Source of the DNA: Clostridia bacterium
GTDB lineage: Bacteria > Bacillota > Clostridia > Oscillospirales > Acutalibacteraceae
DNA: 64,000 bases
Assembly: GCA_017407755.1 (NCBI GenBank)
Contig: JAFQVY010000020.1
Location: 1 to 64,000, forward strand
Direction: 5' to 3'
Shown: positions 25,215 through 34,117 of the stretch, piece after piece
Position numbering within the stretch: position 1 is the first letter of the stretch
Layout: each line of letters starts with the position of its first letter
Made by a program: the position numbers and the translations under genes
The notes under the pieces: model-generated
Seen by the model: the letters and a program-made list of their open reading frames with translations, nothing else
The model's database searches: none
What the model was told of the DNA's origin: nothing

Positions 25215-26408
25215 ATGAGCCTTACCAATACCCCGAATGCAGAAAGAATTCATATCGGCTTTTTCGGACTTCGCAATGCCGGCAAAAGCAGTCTGGTCAA
25301 CGCCGTAACAGGACAGGAGCTTTCTGTGGTTTCCGAAGTGCTCGGCACCACCACCGACCCTGTTAAAAAAGCTATGGAGCTTTTGCCCTTAGGTGCGGTG
25401 CTAATTATTGATACCCCCGGCTTTGACGACACAGGCTATTTAGGAGAAAAGCGTGTAGAAAAAACCCGCAAGGTTCTGGCAACAGTTGATATAGCGGTTT
25501 TGGTGGTTGACGCTTCAAAGGGAATAAGTGCTGACGATAACACGCTTATTGGGCTTTTTAAGGAGCGTAATATTCCTTATGTAATCGCATACAATAAAGC
25601 TGACTTAGCTTTAGTAGAAGTAAAAGAAAAGAATGAGATTCTTGTCAGTGCCCAAAAAGGCAAAAATATTAATGAGCTAAAAGAGCTTTTAGGTACACTT
25701 TTAAGCGAAAAGCAGGAAAAATTTATCCTTGCGGACTTAGTCAAGGCAGGAGATATGGCGGTGCTTGTAACTCCTATTGATGAGTCAGCACCTAAAGGCA
25801 GGTTGATTCTGCCTCAGCAACAGACCCTCAGAGAGCTTCTTGATTTGCACTGTATAGCCTTAGTTTGCCAGCCTGAAGAGCTTAAAGCTACCCTCGAAAG
25901 TTTAAGGCCAAGCCTTGTAATTACCGACTCACAGGTTTTCGAAAGAGTTTCAAAGGACACCCCGAAAGAAATACCTTTAACATCGTTTTCAATTTTGTTT
26001 GCAAGATATAAAGGGGATTTAGAGGTTCTTGTAAAGGGTGCGGCGGCTTTAAAAAATCTTAAAGACGGTGACAAAGTGCTTATAAGCGAAGGCTGTACCC
26101 ACCACCGCCAATGCGGCGACATCGGCACTGTAAAAATTCCGAATTGGATAAGAGATTTTACAGGCAAAAATCTTGAGTTCTGCTTTACAAGCGGCGGCGA
26201 TTTCCCTGAGGACTTGTCTGAGTTTTCCTTGATTGTCCATTGCGGCGGCTGTATGCTTAATAACCGTGAAATGGCTTACCGCATTAATTTTGCCAAAGCA
26301 CAGGGCATTCCAATCGTTAATTACGGTGTGCTTATTGCCCACGTTCACAAAATTTTAAAACGCAGTCTTTCGCCTTTTGAGAATTTAAAGTCAATTATTG
26401 ACGATTAA
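25215..26408 (+). CDS. hydF: [FeFe]-hydrogenase H-cluster maturation GTPase HydF
   Basis: 397 residues from ATG 25215, after AAGGG with 8-base spacing; an in-frame GTG at 25206 is weaker. HydF is the scaffold that carries the 2Fe precursor to HydA. The GTPase motifs are 'GLRNAGKSSL' (P-loop), 'DTPGFDD' and 'NKAD'. The C-terminal cluster ligands are Cys and His in 'EGCTHHRQCG' and 'VHCGGCML', the HydF pattern. It ends the operon. The hydrogenase catalytic gene itself is not in the window. Confidence 0.95.
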   Translation: MSLTNTPNAERIHIGFFGLRNAGKSSLVNAVTGQELSVVSEVLGTTTDPVKKAMELLPLGAVLIIDTPGFDDTGYLGEKRVEKTRKVLATVDIAVLVVDASKGISADDNTLIGLFKERNIPYVIAYNKADLALVEVKEKNEILVSAQKGKNINELKELLGTLLSEKQEKFILADLVKAGDMAVLVTPIDESAPKGRLILPQQQTLRELLDLHCIALVCQPEELKATLESLRPSLVITDSQVFERVSKDTPKEIPLTSFSILFARYKGDLEVLVKGAAALKNLKDGDKVLISEGCTHHRQCGDIGTVKIPNWIRDFTGKNLEFCFTSGGDFPEDLSEFSLIVHCGGCMLNNREMAYRINFAKAQGIPIVNYGVLIAHVHKILKRSLSPFENLKSIIDD

Positions 26409-26432
26409 TGAGCATAAAATGTAAAATCTTAA

Positions 26433-26461
26433 TTGACACTAAAATTTATGGGTGATATAAT
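26433..26461 (+). promoter_or_regulatory. Consensus promoter of the BMP transporter genes
   Basis: TTGACA (26433-26438), 17 bases, TATAAT (26456-26461): an exact sigma-A consensus. Downstream, at 26472-26503, GTAATTT and AAATTAC pair around one base, flanked by AAATTT on both sides. This AT-rich inverted repeat lies between the start site and GAGGAGG and may be an operator. Confidence 0.9.
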
Positions 26462-26528
26462 TAAAATTAATAAATTTGTAGTAATTTTAAATTACATAAA
26501 TTTTGCCGAAAGGCGAGGAGGAAAAACA

Positions 26529-27737
26529 ATGAAAAAGGCACTCTCAATTCTCTTGGTTCTCGTGCTCTGCTTAGGCACATGTATGGCATTTGCAGGTTGC
26601 GGCGAAACCACAACAAACGGCGATAAGGCAGACGTTAAGGTTGGCTTTATCTTCCTTCACGACGAGAACTCCACTTATGACAAAAACTTTATGGATGCAG
26701 CTAAATTAGCTTGCGAGGAAATGGGCGTTGAGTACGCTCAGAAAACTCAGATTCCTGAGTCCAACAAGTGCTACGATGCAGCAGTTGAGCTTATCGAGGT
26801 TGACGGCTGTAACGTAATTTTTGCAGACAGCTTCGGTCATGAGGCATTCCTTATGGACGCTGCAAAGGACTATCCTGATGTAGAGTTCTGCCACGCTACA
26901 GGTACACAGGCTCACACAGCAGGTCTTGACAATTTCCACAATGCTTTCGCTTCTATCTATCAGGGCAGATACCTTGCAGGTGTCGCTGCAGGTATGAAGC
27001 TCAACGAGATGATTGAGTCCGGCACAATCACTGCTTCTGAGGCTAAGATGGGTTACGTTGGTGCATTTACTTATGCAGAGGTTATCTCCGGCTACACATC
27101 CTTCTACCTCGGCGCAAAGAGCATATGCCCCACAGTAACAATGGACGTTAAGTTCACTGGTTCTTGGTATGACGAGCAGTTAGAGAAAGAGGCAGCTCAG
27201 GCTCTTATTAAGGGCGGTTGTGTTCTTATCAGCCAGCACGCTGACTCCATGGGTGCTCCCACAGCTTGCGAAACAGCAGGTGTTCCCAACGTTTCTTACA
27301 ACGGTTCTACTCTTGCAGCTTGCCCCAACACATTTATCGTTTCTTCCAGAATCAACTGGGCTCCTTACTACAAGCACATGATTGAGTGTGTTCAGAACGG
27401 TAAGGCAATCGAGGCTGACTGGACAGGTACAATCGACACAGAGTCCGTTGTTCTTACAGAGGTTAACGAGACTGCAGCAGCAGAGGGCACAGCAGCTAAG
27501 ATTGAGGAAGTAAAGGCAAAGCTTCTTGACGGCTCCGTAAACGTATTCGATACAGCTAACTTTACAGTAGGCGGCGAAACTCTCACAAGCTATATGGCAG
27601 ACGTTGACTTCGACACAGCTTACGAGAAGGATACAGAGGTAATCGAGGGCGGCGTATTCTACGAGTCCAAGTTCCGCTCAGCTCCTTACTTTGACCTTAG
27701 AATCGACGGTATCAACCTCCTTGACGAGGCATACTAA
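26529..27737 (+). CDS. BMP-family nucleoside-binding lipoprotein
   Basis: 402 residues from ATG 26529 with GAGGAGG. It has a lipoprotein signal peptide with lipobox 'FAGC' (Cys near 23). The body is the Bmp/Med/PnrA domain: 'VGFIFLHDENSTYDKNF', 'FHNAFASIYQGRYLAGVAAG' and 'GAFTYAEVISGY'. The family binds purine and other nucleosides at the outer membrane face and feeds a YufN/NupN-type ABC importer, whose ATPase and two permeases follow. The hairpin after it may keep its level above that of the membrane parts. Confidence 0.93.
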   Translation: MKKALSILLVLVLCLGTCMAFAGCGETTTNGDKADVKVGFIFLHDENSTYDKNFMDAAKLACEEMGVEYAQKTQIPESNKCYDAAVELIEVDGCNVIFADSFGHEAFLMDAAKDYPDVEFCHATGTQAHTAGLDNFHNAFASIYQGRYLAGVAAGMKLNEMIESGTITASEAKMGYVGAFTYAEVISGYTSFYLGAKSICPTVTMDVKFTGSWYDEQLEKEAAQALIKGGCVLISQHADSMGAPTACETAGVPNVSYNGSTLAACPNTFIVSSRINWAPYYKHMIECVQNGKAIEADWTGTIDTESVVLTEVNETAAAEGTAAKIEEVKAKLLDGSVNVFDTANFTVGGETLTSYMADVDFDTAYEKDTEVIEGGVFYESKFRSAPYFDLRIDGINLLDEAY

Positions 27738-27757
27738 TTTAACTTAATGTAATATGC

Positions 27758-27780
27758 AGGCGGAGCATTTCGCTCCGCCT
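27758..27780 (+). other. Intercistronic hairpin after the BMP gene
   Basis: AGGCGGAGC and GCTCCGCCT pair perfectly around a five-base loop, but only a mixed TATTACTATTTAATTTT follows. It could be a partial terminator or an mRNA 3'-stabilising stem that raises the binding protein over the downstream ABC genes. Confidence 0.6.
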
Positions 27781-27857
27781 TATTACTATTTAATTTTCAA
27801 CAGAGTGTCCGTAAAGCGGGCTTTCTTTTGAAAATTAAATCGAAGGGGGAGTTTTCA

Positions 27858-29405
27858 TTGGAAAGGCAAGTGGCAATTGAGCTAAAAAACATTACAAAAA
27901 CCTTTGGCCAGAAGGTTATTGCCAATAAGGATGTTAATCTTACTGCCTATAAGGGTGAAATTCTTTCTATTCTCGGCGAAAACGGTTCGGGTAAAACCAC
28001 GCTGATGAATATGATTTCGGGTATTTATTTTCCCGATGAGGGTCAGATTTTTGTAAACGGAAAAGAGGCTGTTATTTCCTCGCCAAAAGATGCCTTTGAT
28101 TACGGTATCGGTATGATTCATCAGCATTTTAAGCTTGTTGATGTTTTCACCGCCGCCGAAAATATCGTTTTAGGCGTTAATGACGGCAGATACAACCTTA
28201 AGAAAAGCAAGGAAAAAATTAAAGAAATCTGCGAAAAATACGGCTTTAATCTTGACCTTGACAAAAAGATTTACACCATGTCTGTTTCAGAAAAGCAGAC
28301 CGTTGAGATTATAAAGGTGCTTTACCGCGGGGCAGAGCTTCTTATACTTGACGAGCCTACTGCGGTGCTTACACCTCAGGAAACAAAAATGCTTTTCGAT
28401 ATTCTGCGTAATATGAAAAAGCACGGCAAATCTATAATTATCATCACTCATAAGCTTAACGAGGTTATGGAAATTTCAGACCGTGTTGCGGTGCTTAGAA
28501 AGGGCGAAAATGTTGGCGTTGTAAATACCTCAGACGTTGACCCGCAGGCACTGACAGAGCTTATGGTAGGCGATAAAATTGAGCTAAACATCAACCGCAC
28601 AGAGCCTAAAAACGTTGCTGACCGACTTGTTGTAAGGGGCATTTCCTGCTTTAGCCGTGAGGGTGTAAAGCTTCTTGATGACGTTACCTTTACCGCAAAG
28701 GCAGGCGAAATATTAGGCGTTGCAGGTATTGCAGGAAGCGGTCAGCGTGAGCTTCTGGAGTCTATTGCAGGTTTACAGAAGCTTAATAGCGGTGAGATTA
28801 TTTATCATAACCCCAAAACAGGCAAAGAAGAAAATCTCAGAGATAAAACTCCTATGCAGATTAGAAACTTAGGTGTTCGACTTTCCTTTGTTCCTGAGGA
28901 CAGGCTTGGTATGGGACTTGTGGGCAATATGGATATTGTCGATAATATGATGCTTCGAAGCTACAGACGCGGAAAAGGAATGTTCTTGAGACGACAAAAG
29001 CCTAAAAACCTTGCCAATGAAATTGTCGAGCGTCTTCAGGTAGTAACTCCCAGCGTTTCTACTCCTGTTCGCCGTCTCTCAGGCGGTAACGTTCAAAAGG
29101 TTCTGGTGGGCAGAGAAATTGCCTCTTCGCCTACAGTTTTAATGGTTGCTTACCCTGTAAGAGGTCTTGACATCAATTCATCTTACACAATCTTTAATCT
29201 TCTTAACGAGCAGAAAGAAAAGGGTGCCGCTGTGATTTTTGTCGGCGAGGATTTAGACGCCCTTATTGAGCTTTCTGACCGCATTATGGTTATCGGCTCA
29301 GGTAAAATCACAGGCACAGTCGATGCCAGAAACACCACTAAAGAAGAAATCGGTCTTTTAATGACCAAATCCACTAAAGAAGGCGAGGGTGACGGTAATG
29401 AATAA
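27858..29405 (+). CDS. Nucleoside ABC transporter ATP-binding protein (two fused ATPase domains)
   Basis: 515 residues if started at the TTG at 27858, which has AAGGGGGAG 7 bases before; the open frame reaches a TTG at 27828 without a good site. Domain 1 (about 1-240) has Walker A 'GENGSGKTT', signature-like 'MSVSEKQTVEI' and Walker B 'LLILDEPTAV'. Domain 2 (about 255-515) has 'GIAGSGQRELLE' in place of Walker A, 'LSGGNVQK', and 'LMVAYPVRGLD', in which the catalytic Glu after Asp is not conserved, as usual in this family. It energises the uptake of nucleosides with the two permeases after it. Confidence 0.92.
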   Translation: MERQVAIELKNITKTFGQKVIANKDVNLTAYKGEILSILGENGSGKTTLMNMISGIYFPDEGQIFVNGKEAVISSPKDAFDYGIGMIHQHFKLVDVFTAAENIVLGVNDGRYNLKKSKEKIKEICEKYGFNLDLDKKIYTMSVSEKQTVEIIKVLYRGAELLILDEPTAVLTPQETKMLFDILRNMKKHGKSIIIITHKLNEVMEISDRVAVLRKGENVGVVNTSDVDPQALTELMVGDKIELNINRTEPKNVADRLVVRGISCFSREGVKLLDDVTFTAKAGEILGVAGIAGSGQRELLESIAGLQKLNSGEIIYHNPKTGKEENLRDKTPMQIRNLGVRLSFVPEDRLGMGLVGNMDIVDNMMLRSYRRGKGMFLRRQKPKNLANEIVERLQVVTPSVSTPVRRLSGGNVQKVLVGREIASSPTVLMVAYPVRGLDINSSYTIFNLLNEQKEKGAAVIFVGEDLDALIELSDRIMVIGSGKITGTVDARNTTKEEIGLLMTKSTKEGEGDGNE

Positions 29406-30516
29406 TGAAAAAACAGTAAAGCAGCACCGAGAGCCCTTTGTGCACATCGTCAAACGTGACGATCTTTTATGGTGGCAGGCGTGGCTTATCCGAATTTCTG
29501 CCATTGTCATTGCAGTTTTACTGGTTGGCGTAATTTCAATGTTTCTCACCAAGGGTAGCTTCTTTGAAATTTACGACATTATGATAAAAGGTGTTTTCGG
29601 ACGTCTTTTTGAAGGCGGCTCAACCACAATGCTTTGGAAGTTTTTGCAGGAAACCGCAATTTTACTTTGCCTTTCCCTTGCAGTAACCCCTGCTTTTAAA
29701 ATGAAGTTCTGGAACTGCGGTGCCGAAGGACAGGCTCTCATGGGTGGTCTTGCTTCTATGATTTGTATGATAGAGCTTGGCGACAAATTGCCTTATCCTG
29801 TGCTTTTAGGAGTAATCTTTATTACAAGTATGCTTGCAGGTGCTTTATGGGGCGTAATTCCTGCTGTTTTTAAAGCAAATTACAACACCAACGAAACTCT
29901 ATTTACCCTTATGATGAACTACGTTGCCACTCAGATTATCAAGTATTACGTATATATCGAGGGCGGCGGTTCTAATACAATTCAGCCTGTAGACACAGGT
30001 AACCTGCCCATAATCGGCGGTAACCGTTATCTTTTAAATGTTCTTATAGTTGCAGTACTTACCATTGCAGTATTTATTTATCTTAAATACAGCAAGCAGG
30101 GTTATGAAATTTCTGTAGTAGGTGAAAGCCAGAACACCGCCAGATACGTTGGTATCAACGTTAAAAAGGTTATTATCCGCACCATGATTATTTCCGGTGC
30201 AATCTGCGGTATTACCGGTATGCTCTTAGTTGCAGGTACCGACCATTCCATTAACACCAATACCGTTGGCGGTCAGGGTTTTACTGCGATTATGGTTTCT
30301 TGGCTTGGTCAGTTTAATCCCTTTATTATGGTGCTTATGTCTGCCCTTATTGTGTTCCTTAGAATGGGTTCGGGCAAGGTTGCTGATACCTGTGCACTTA
30401 ATGCATCTTTTGCAGATATTGCAGTAGGTATAGTAATTCTTTTTGTAGTTGGATGCGAATTCTTTATTCGCTATTCCGTTAAGTTCAAACACAGCAAAAA
30501 GGAGGTAAAAGCATGA
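29398..30516 (+). CDS. Nucleoside ABC transporter permease 1
   Basis: 372 residues from ATG 29398, overlapping the ATPase gene by 8 bases. It has a charged cytoplasmic N-terminus and about ten membrane segments. 'FWNCGAEGQALMGGL' and 'NYNTNETLFTLMMNYVATQ' identify the BPD_transp_2 permease of BMP/YufP-type importers. 'GESQNTARYVGINV' is the cytoplasmic coupling region that meets the ATPase. It overlaps permease 2 by 4 bases. Confidence 0.92.
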   Translation: MNNEKTVKQHREPFVHIVKRDDLLWWQAWLIRISAIVIAVLLVGVISMFLTKGSFFEIYDIMIKGVFGRLFEGGSTTMLWKFLQETAILLCLSLAVTPAFKMKFWNCGAEGQALMGGLASMICMIELGDKLPYPVLLGVIFITSMLAGALWGVIPAVFKANYNTNETLFTLMMNYVATQIIKYYVYIEGGGSNTIQPVDTGNLPIIGGNRYLLNVLIVAVLTIAVFIYLKYSKQGYEISVVGESQNTARYVGINVKKVIIRTMIISGAICGITGMLLVAGTDHSINTNTVGGQGFTAIMVSWLGQFNPFIMVLMSALIVFLRMGSGKVADTCALNASFADIAVGIVILFVVGCEFFIRYSVKFKHSKKEVKA

Positions 30517-31502
30517 TTATTTCTTTTATTTGCCGTGCTATCCTTTTAGGTGTGCCTCTTCTTTTTGGTTCTGTGGGTGAAATTATCACCGAAAAATCAG
30601 GCCACTTAAACCTTGGTATCCCCGGTGTTATGTACGTTGGTGCCATAAGCGGCGTTATCGGCTCTTTTATGTACGAAAACGCCTGCCAGAACGACATCGC
30701 CGCAATGAACCCCTTCCTTTCGGTTTGTATTCCCTTGCTGTGCTCAATTATCGGTTCAGTGCTTATGGGTCTTATTTATAGCTTTTTTACAGTAACACTC
30801 AGAGCAAATCAGAACGTTACCGGTCTTGCACTTACTACTTTTGGTATCGGTCTTGGTAACTTCTTCGGCGGCTCTCTTATTAAGCTTGTAGATAGCGAAA
30901 TGCCCTCTATTGCACTTACAAAAACCAGTAGCTTTTTTACAACCAAATTGCCTTTTGCCGACGATTTAGGCTGGGTTGGTGAGCTTTTGTTCTCTCACGA
31001 TTTCTTAACATACCTTGCAATAGCAATTGCAATAATTGCAACAATTGTTTTAAAGCGTACAAGAGTTGGTCTTAACCTTCGTGCAGTAGGCGAAAACCCT
31101 GCCACAGCCGATGCCGCAGGTATCAACGTTACACGCTACAAGTACATTGCAACTATGATTGGCTCTGCTGTTGCAGGTCTTGGCGGACTTCAGTATGTAT
31201 TCGCTTATGCAAATGGCGTGTGGTCAAATAACGCCTTCGGCGACAGAGGCTGGATGGCAATTGCCCTTGTAATTTTTGCACTCTGGAATCCAAGCCTTGC
31301 CATTGCAGGTTCTTTCCTTTTCGGTGCTCTTTGCAATGCAAACAACTATATTCAGGGTCTTGGTACCGAAACACAGGAGCTTTTCAAAATGCTTCCTTAT
31401 ATTGTTACAATCATTGTTCTCGTGTTTACCAGCATGCGTAAAAAGCGTGAACATCAGCCCCCTCAAAGCTTGGGACTTTCCTATTTCAGAGAAGAACGCT
31501 AA
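30513..31502 (+). CDS. Nucleoside ABC transporter permease 2
   Basis: 329 residues, with the start overlapping the previous stop (ATGA). About eight to ten membrane segments. 'GEIITEKSGHLNLGIPG' at the N-terminus and 'GENPATADAAGINVTRYK' as the coupling loop match YufQ-type permeases that pair with permease 1. Its sequence after 'LVIFALWNPSLAIAGSFLFG' closes the channel half. It is the last gene of the operon and is followed by a hairpin-rich 3' region. Confidence 0.92.
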   Translation: MIISFICRAILLGVPLLFGSVGEIITEKSGHLNLGIPGVMYVGAISGVIGSFMYENACQNDIAAMNPFLSVCIPLLCSIIGSVLMGLIYSFFTVTLRANQNVTGLALTTFGIGLGNFFGGSLIKLVDSEMPSIALTKTSSFFTTKLPFADDLGWVGELLFSHDFLTYLAIAIAIIATIVLKRTRVGLNLRAVGENPATADAAGINVTRYKYIATMIGSAVAGLGGLQYVFAYANGVWSNNAFGDRGWMAIALVIFALWNPSLAIAGSFLFGALCNANNYIQGLGTETQELFKMLPYIVTIIVLVFTSMRKKREHQPPQSLGLSYFREER

Positions 31503-31600
31503 GTGGGTCAGCTACCCACAAGGCAATTCGCCTTTGGATAGGTTATATTAGAGATAGCCTTTCATCAACGGCGGGTCGAAATATAATATCTATATAACAA
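31503..31600 (+). other. Hairpin-rich region after the ABC operon
   Basis: Three hairpins follow the stop in series: GTGGGT/ACCCAC (31503-31519), AAGGC/GCCTT (31520-31534) and GGTTAT/ATAGCC (31541-31559). Each stem has 5-6 pairs with a loop of 5-7 bases. About 40 further bases without clear pairing lead to the terminator at 31601. No ORF fits. It may be a structured 3' UTR or a small RNA; no promoter for it was identified. Confidence 0.4.
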
Positions 31601-31634
31601 AACACCACTAAGACCCAAATCTTAGTGGTGTTTC
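31601..31634. terminator. Bidirectional terminator
   Basis: AACACCACTAAGA (31601-31613) and TCTTAGTGGTGTT (31620-31632) form 13 perfect pairs. T-rich tails exist on both sides, serving the plus-strand permease operon and the minus-strand lipoprotein operon. Confidence 0.9.
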
Positions 31635-31659
31635 TTATATTTAACTTCCAAATTCCCAA

Positions 31660-32415
31660 TTATAAATCATAATATCTTTCCAAGATATACTCTGTGGCGG
31701 TATCACTTAGCTTAACTGCACCGCCGACGTAATAGTTTGCAAGATACATCTCACGGCTTTGCATAATGTAAAGTTCATATCCGTTTAATGTGCCTAAAAG
31801 GTCTACAGCCTTGTCACAACGGTAAAGCTGGCTTATACAGGCTCTTGAATTATCAATGACATATTCATAGCTTTCCGTGTCCCACTTGTTATCGGTAATT
31901 ATTTTATAAATCTCATCGCTTACGCTCTGTGAAAACACCAAGGTTTCATAGTCATAATCAGCGTGGCTAATACCAATTCTGTCAGCGTCATCAATGGTAA
32001 GCTGTGAATATTTGTCGTAATATTCTTCCTCGCAAAAGTACATATACGCCACAACCTCAGGGTACGAAACGCTTAATGAATATGTGTCGGCAGAGGTTGT
32101 ATATCCAAGCAGGTTTACCTTTAAAATTCCTTTAAGACTGTCGTGATAACCTCTGATTCCGAGCTCTTCACTTAAAAGCACAGGCACGTCTTCGTCTGTT
32201 ACGTTACATCTGTTTGAGTAAACGTCGTTGCAAAAGTAGGGAACACCGTCAGGTAGCCTTTTAAAGGTTTTGCCCTGATACTCTACGCTTTTTGCATCTT
32301 CACTTAAAATCGCCTGTTTTTCTTTTAATGCATCAAGCATATCACAGCCTGTAAAAAACATTGAAAGGATTCCGATTAGTGCAACCGCCGTGAGGATTTT
32401 AATAGCTTTTTTCAT
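31660..32415 (-). CDS. Lipoprotein of unknown function (paralogue of the next)
   Basis: 251 residues with GAGGAGG before the ATG. The signal peptide ends at lipobox 'FTGC' (Cys near residue 24), so it is a membrane-anchored lipoprotein. The mature part begins 'DMLDALKEKQAILSEDAKSV' and contains 'YQGKTFKRLPDGV' and 'VTDEDVPVLL'; the same pattern occurs in the adjacent lipoprotein (32434-33297). No known domain was recognised. It is the last gene of the GntR-ABC operon and may be a substrate, sensor or accessory of that exporter. Confidence 0.7.
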   Translation of the reverse strand: MKKAIKILTAVALIGILSMFFTGCDMLDALKEKQAILSEDAKSVEYQGKTFKRLPDGVPYFCNDVYSNRCNVTDEDVPVLLSEELGIRGYHDSLKGILKVNLLGYTTSADTYSLSVSYPEVVAYMYFCEEEYYDKYSQLTIDDADRIGISHADYDYETLVFSQSVSDEIYKIITDNKWDTESYEYVIDNSRACISQLYRCDKAVDLLGTLNGYELYIMQSREMYLANYYVGGAVKLSDTATEYILERYYDL

Positions 32416-32433
32416 AAACTAACCTCCTCTTTG

Positions 32434-33297
32434 TCAGAAGCCGATTATAACTTCTTCGCCGTCGGCACTGCCGATGATACCTGCCGAATTTTCATCAGTG
32501 TAGTAGAAATCGTAGTCATAGTCAGGATATTCGCCAAAGAAGTATTTGTCGTCAAGCACACCGCTTACGGTTTTAGAAAGCTCAACGGCTTCCTCTGTAG
32601 AATGGTTTGTAAGATAGCATTTGCCTTCTTCGGTTTTGTAAATATCATAATCGTACATACCTTCGGCTAAAATGCCTTCGCTGTCGCATTTGTGAAAATT
32701 ACACTGCAAGCAGTAGCTCATATTGCTTTCAAGAACTTCTTTGTAAAGGCTGTTTTCCATTGCCGCAGGGTTTTGAATATGGCCTAAAATTTCCTTACTT
32801 ACCGCTTCGTTCATTACATCAAGAATATAATGGTATTGGTGATATTCGTTAATAGATTCATACTCAAAGCCAATTCTTTCAAGCTTGTTTTCGCTAATTG
32901 CCTTGATGTACTTGTCGTAATCTTTTTCATTGCAGTAAAAAACTTCATAGTTAAAGTCGCTGTCTCTGTTATCGGAATAATTTGAGTCATGCCAAACGCT
33001 GAACAAATCGCTTGCTTCATAGTAGTCTGAAATATAGCAGAACATTTCCTTCACAAGCACAGGTACTTCCTCGTCGGTAACGTCAATACGTGTGTAGACA
33101 TAACCGTCGCTGGCATATATGTTTGTGCTTTCAGGCAAAGCCTTGTAAGTTTCACCTCGAAAAGTAATAGTCTGCTTATCTTTGCTTAAAAGAGCGTGAG
33201 TTGCTCTCATTTCGTCCAAAGCGTTACAACCTGCAAAAAGTGCAGTCAACGAAAGAATACAGAGGCACAAAGCAACAATTTTAATAGTTCTTTTCAT
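32434..33297 (-). CDS. Lipoprotein of unknown function (paralogue of the previous)
   Basis: 287 residues from ATG 33297 with AAGGAGG upstream; a further start 18 bases upstream is less likely. The signal peptide ends in lipobox 'FAGC'. The mature protein shares 'LDEMRATHALLSKDKQTITFRG' (cut here), 'YKALPES' and 'DVTDEEVPVL' with its neighbour, then diverges, and is rich in Tyr, Asp and Glu. A C-terminal tail of acidic/Tyr residues (about 255-280) is not shared. It begins 11 bases after the permease stop, so it is co-transcribed. No function can be assigned. Confidence 0.7.
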   Translation of the reverse strand: MKRTIKIVALCLCILSLTALFAGCNALDEMRATHALLSKDKQTITFRGETYKALPESTNIYASDGYVYTRIDVTDEEVPVLVKEMFCYISDYYEASDLFSVWHDSNYSDNRDSDFNYEVFYCNEKDYDKYIKAISENKLERIGFEYESINEYHQYHYILDVMNEAVSKEILGHIQNPAAMENSLYKEVLESNMSYCLQCNFHKCDSEGILAEGMYDYDIYKTEEGKCYLTNHSTEEAVELSKTVSGVLDDKYFFGEYPDYDYDFYYTDENSAGIIGSADGEEVIIGF

Positions 33298-33307
33298 AGG
33301 TGCCTCC

Positions 33308-34117
33308 TTACTCAAGGTTGAGCTTTTTCTTCATAATTGTGTGTGCCACAAGGTAGTAAACTCCGCCTAAAATAAGCTCAATGGCCAAAGCACTCAAAAG
33401 TGCAATATGAACAAACTCCTTGGGATTAGCCTCGATAAGCTCTAAAATTGTTTCGAAAAGGGGAGTGTCCTCAAAGATTGTCATAAATACAATGCCTACA
33501 GTAACAATAATCTGAGTTATATAGTAGTAGCCAAAATATACACCAAGCGCCAGAAGCACACGGCTTCTTTTTGCAAGCTGACCAATGCACATACATGCAT
33601 AAAAAAGCAGAATACCAACAAGAATTGCAACAAACATAAGCAGAATAAACTCTGCAATGTAAAAACCGAAGTCAACGCCTATGTCTGTTGCCGCAGTGTT
33701 AAAGAGGTAACCTGCCGCTTTAAAAATTTCTACCAAAAGCTCGCCGCTTGTTGCAATGCAGAAAGCCGCAAAAACAACAAATAGAGATGCAATATAAGCA
33801 ACGGCAGAGCTTAAAAGCTTGGTTGCAAGATGTGCCTCAACGGACACAGGAAGCGTAAAGGTAAGGTAACCTTCCTTAGAAAACAGGTTTCTGTAAAATC
33901 TTATAATACAGGATACCGCTGTGTAAACTAAACCTACCACAAGTCCCAAGCAAAGTATAAGGATTGAGGAGCCGCTTACAATGCTATAGATAATGGAGTC
34001 GTTTTCAAAAAAAACAATAACTCTTGTAATAAGTGCAAGTCCTAAAAGGATAATATACATTGGCACAAGCATTCTTGAGAGTGCCATAAACTCGTGTTTA
34101 AATAGCTTCTTTACCAT
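33308..34117 (-). CDS. ABC-2-type exporter permease
   Basis: 269 residues with about six membrane segments (near 15-35, 45-75, 100-125, 150-180, 185-210 and 240-262). It has no recognisable substrate motif. It overlaps the ATPase gene by 7 bases, and together they resemble the small YtrB-type ABC exporters controlled by GntR/YtrA regulators. These are often induced by cell-wall-active antibiotics. The substrate is unknown. Confidence 0.8.
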   Translation of the reverse strand: MVKKLFKHEFMALSRMLVPMYIILLGLALITRVIVFFENDSIIYSIVSGSSILILCLGLVVGLVYTAVSCIIRFYRNLFSKEGYLTFTLPVSVEAHLATKLLSSAVAYIASLFVVFAAFCIATSGELLVEIFKAAGYLFNTAATDIGVDFGFYIAEFILLMFVAILVGILLFYACMCIGQLAKRSRVLLALGVYFGYYYITQIIVTVGIVFMTIFEDTPLFETILELIEANPKEFVHIALLSALAIELILGGVYYLVAHTIMKKKLNLE

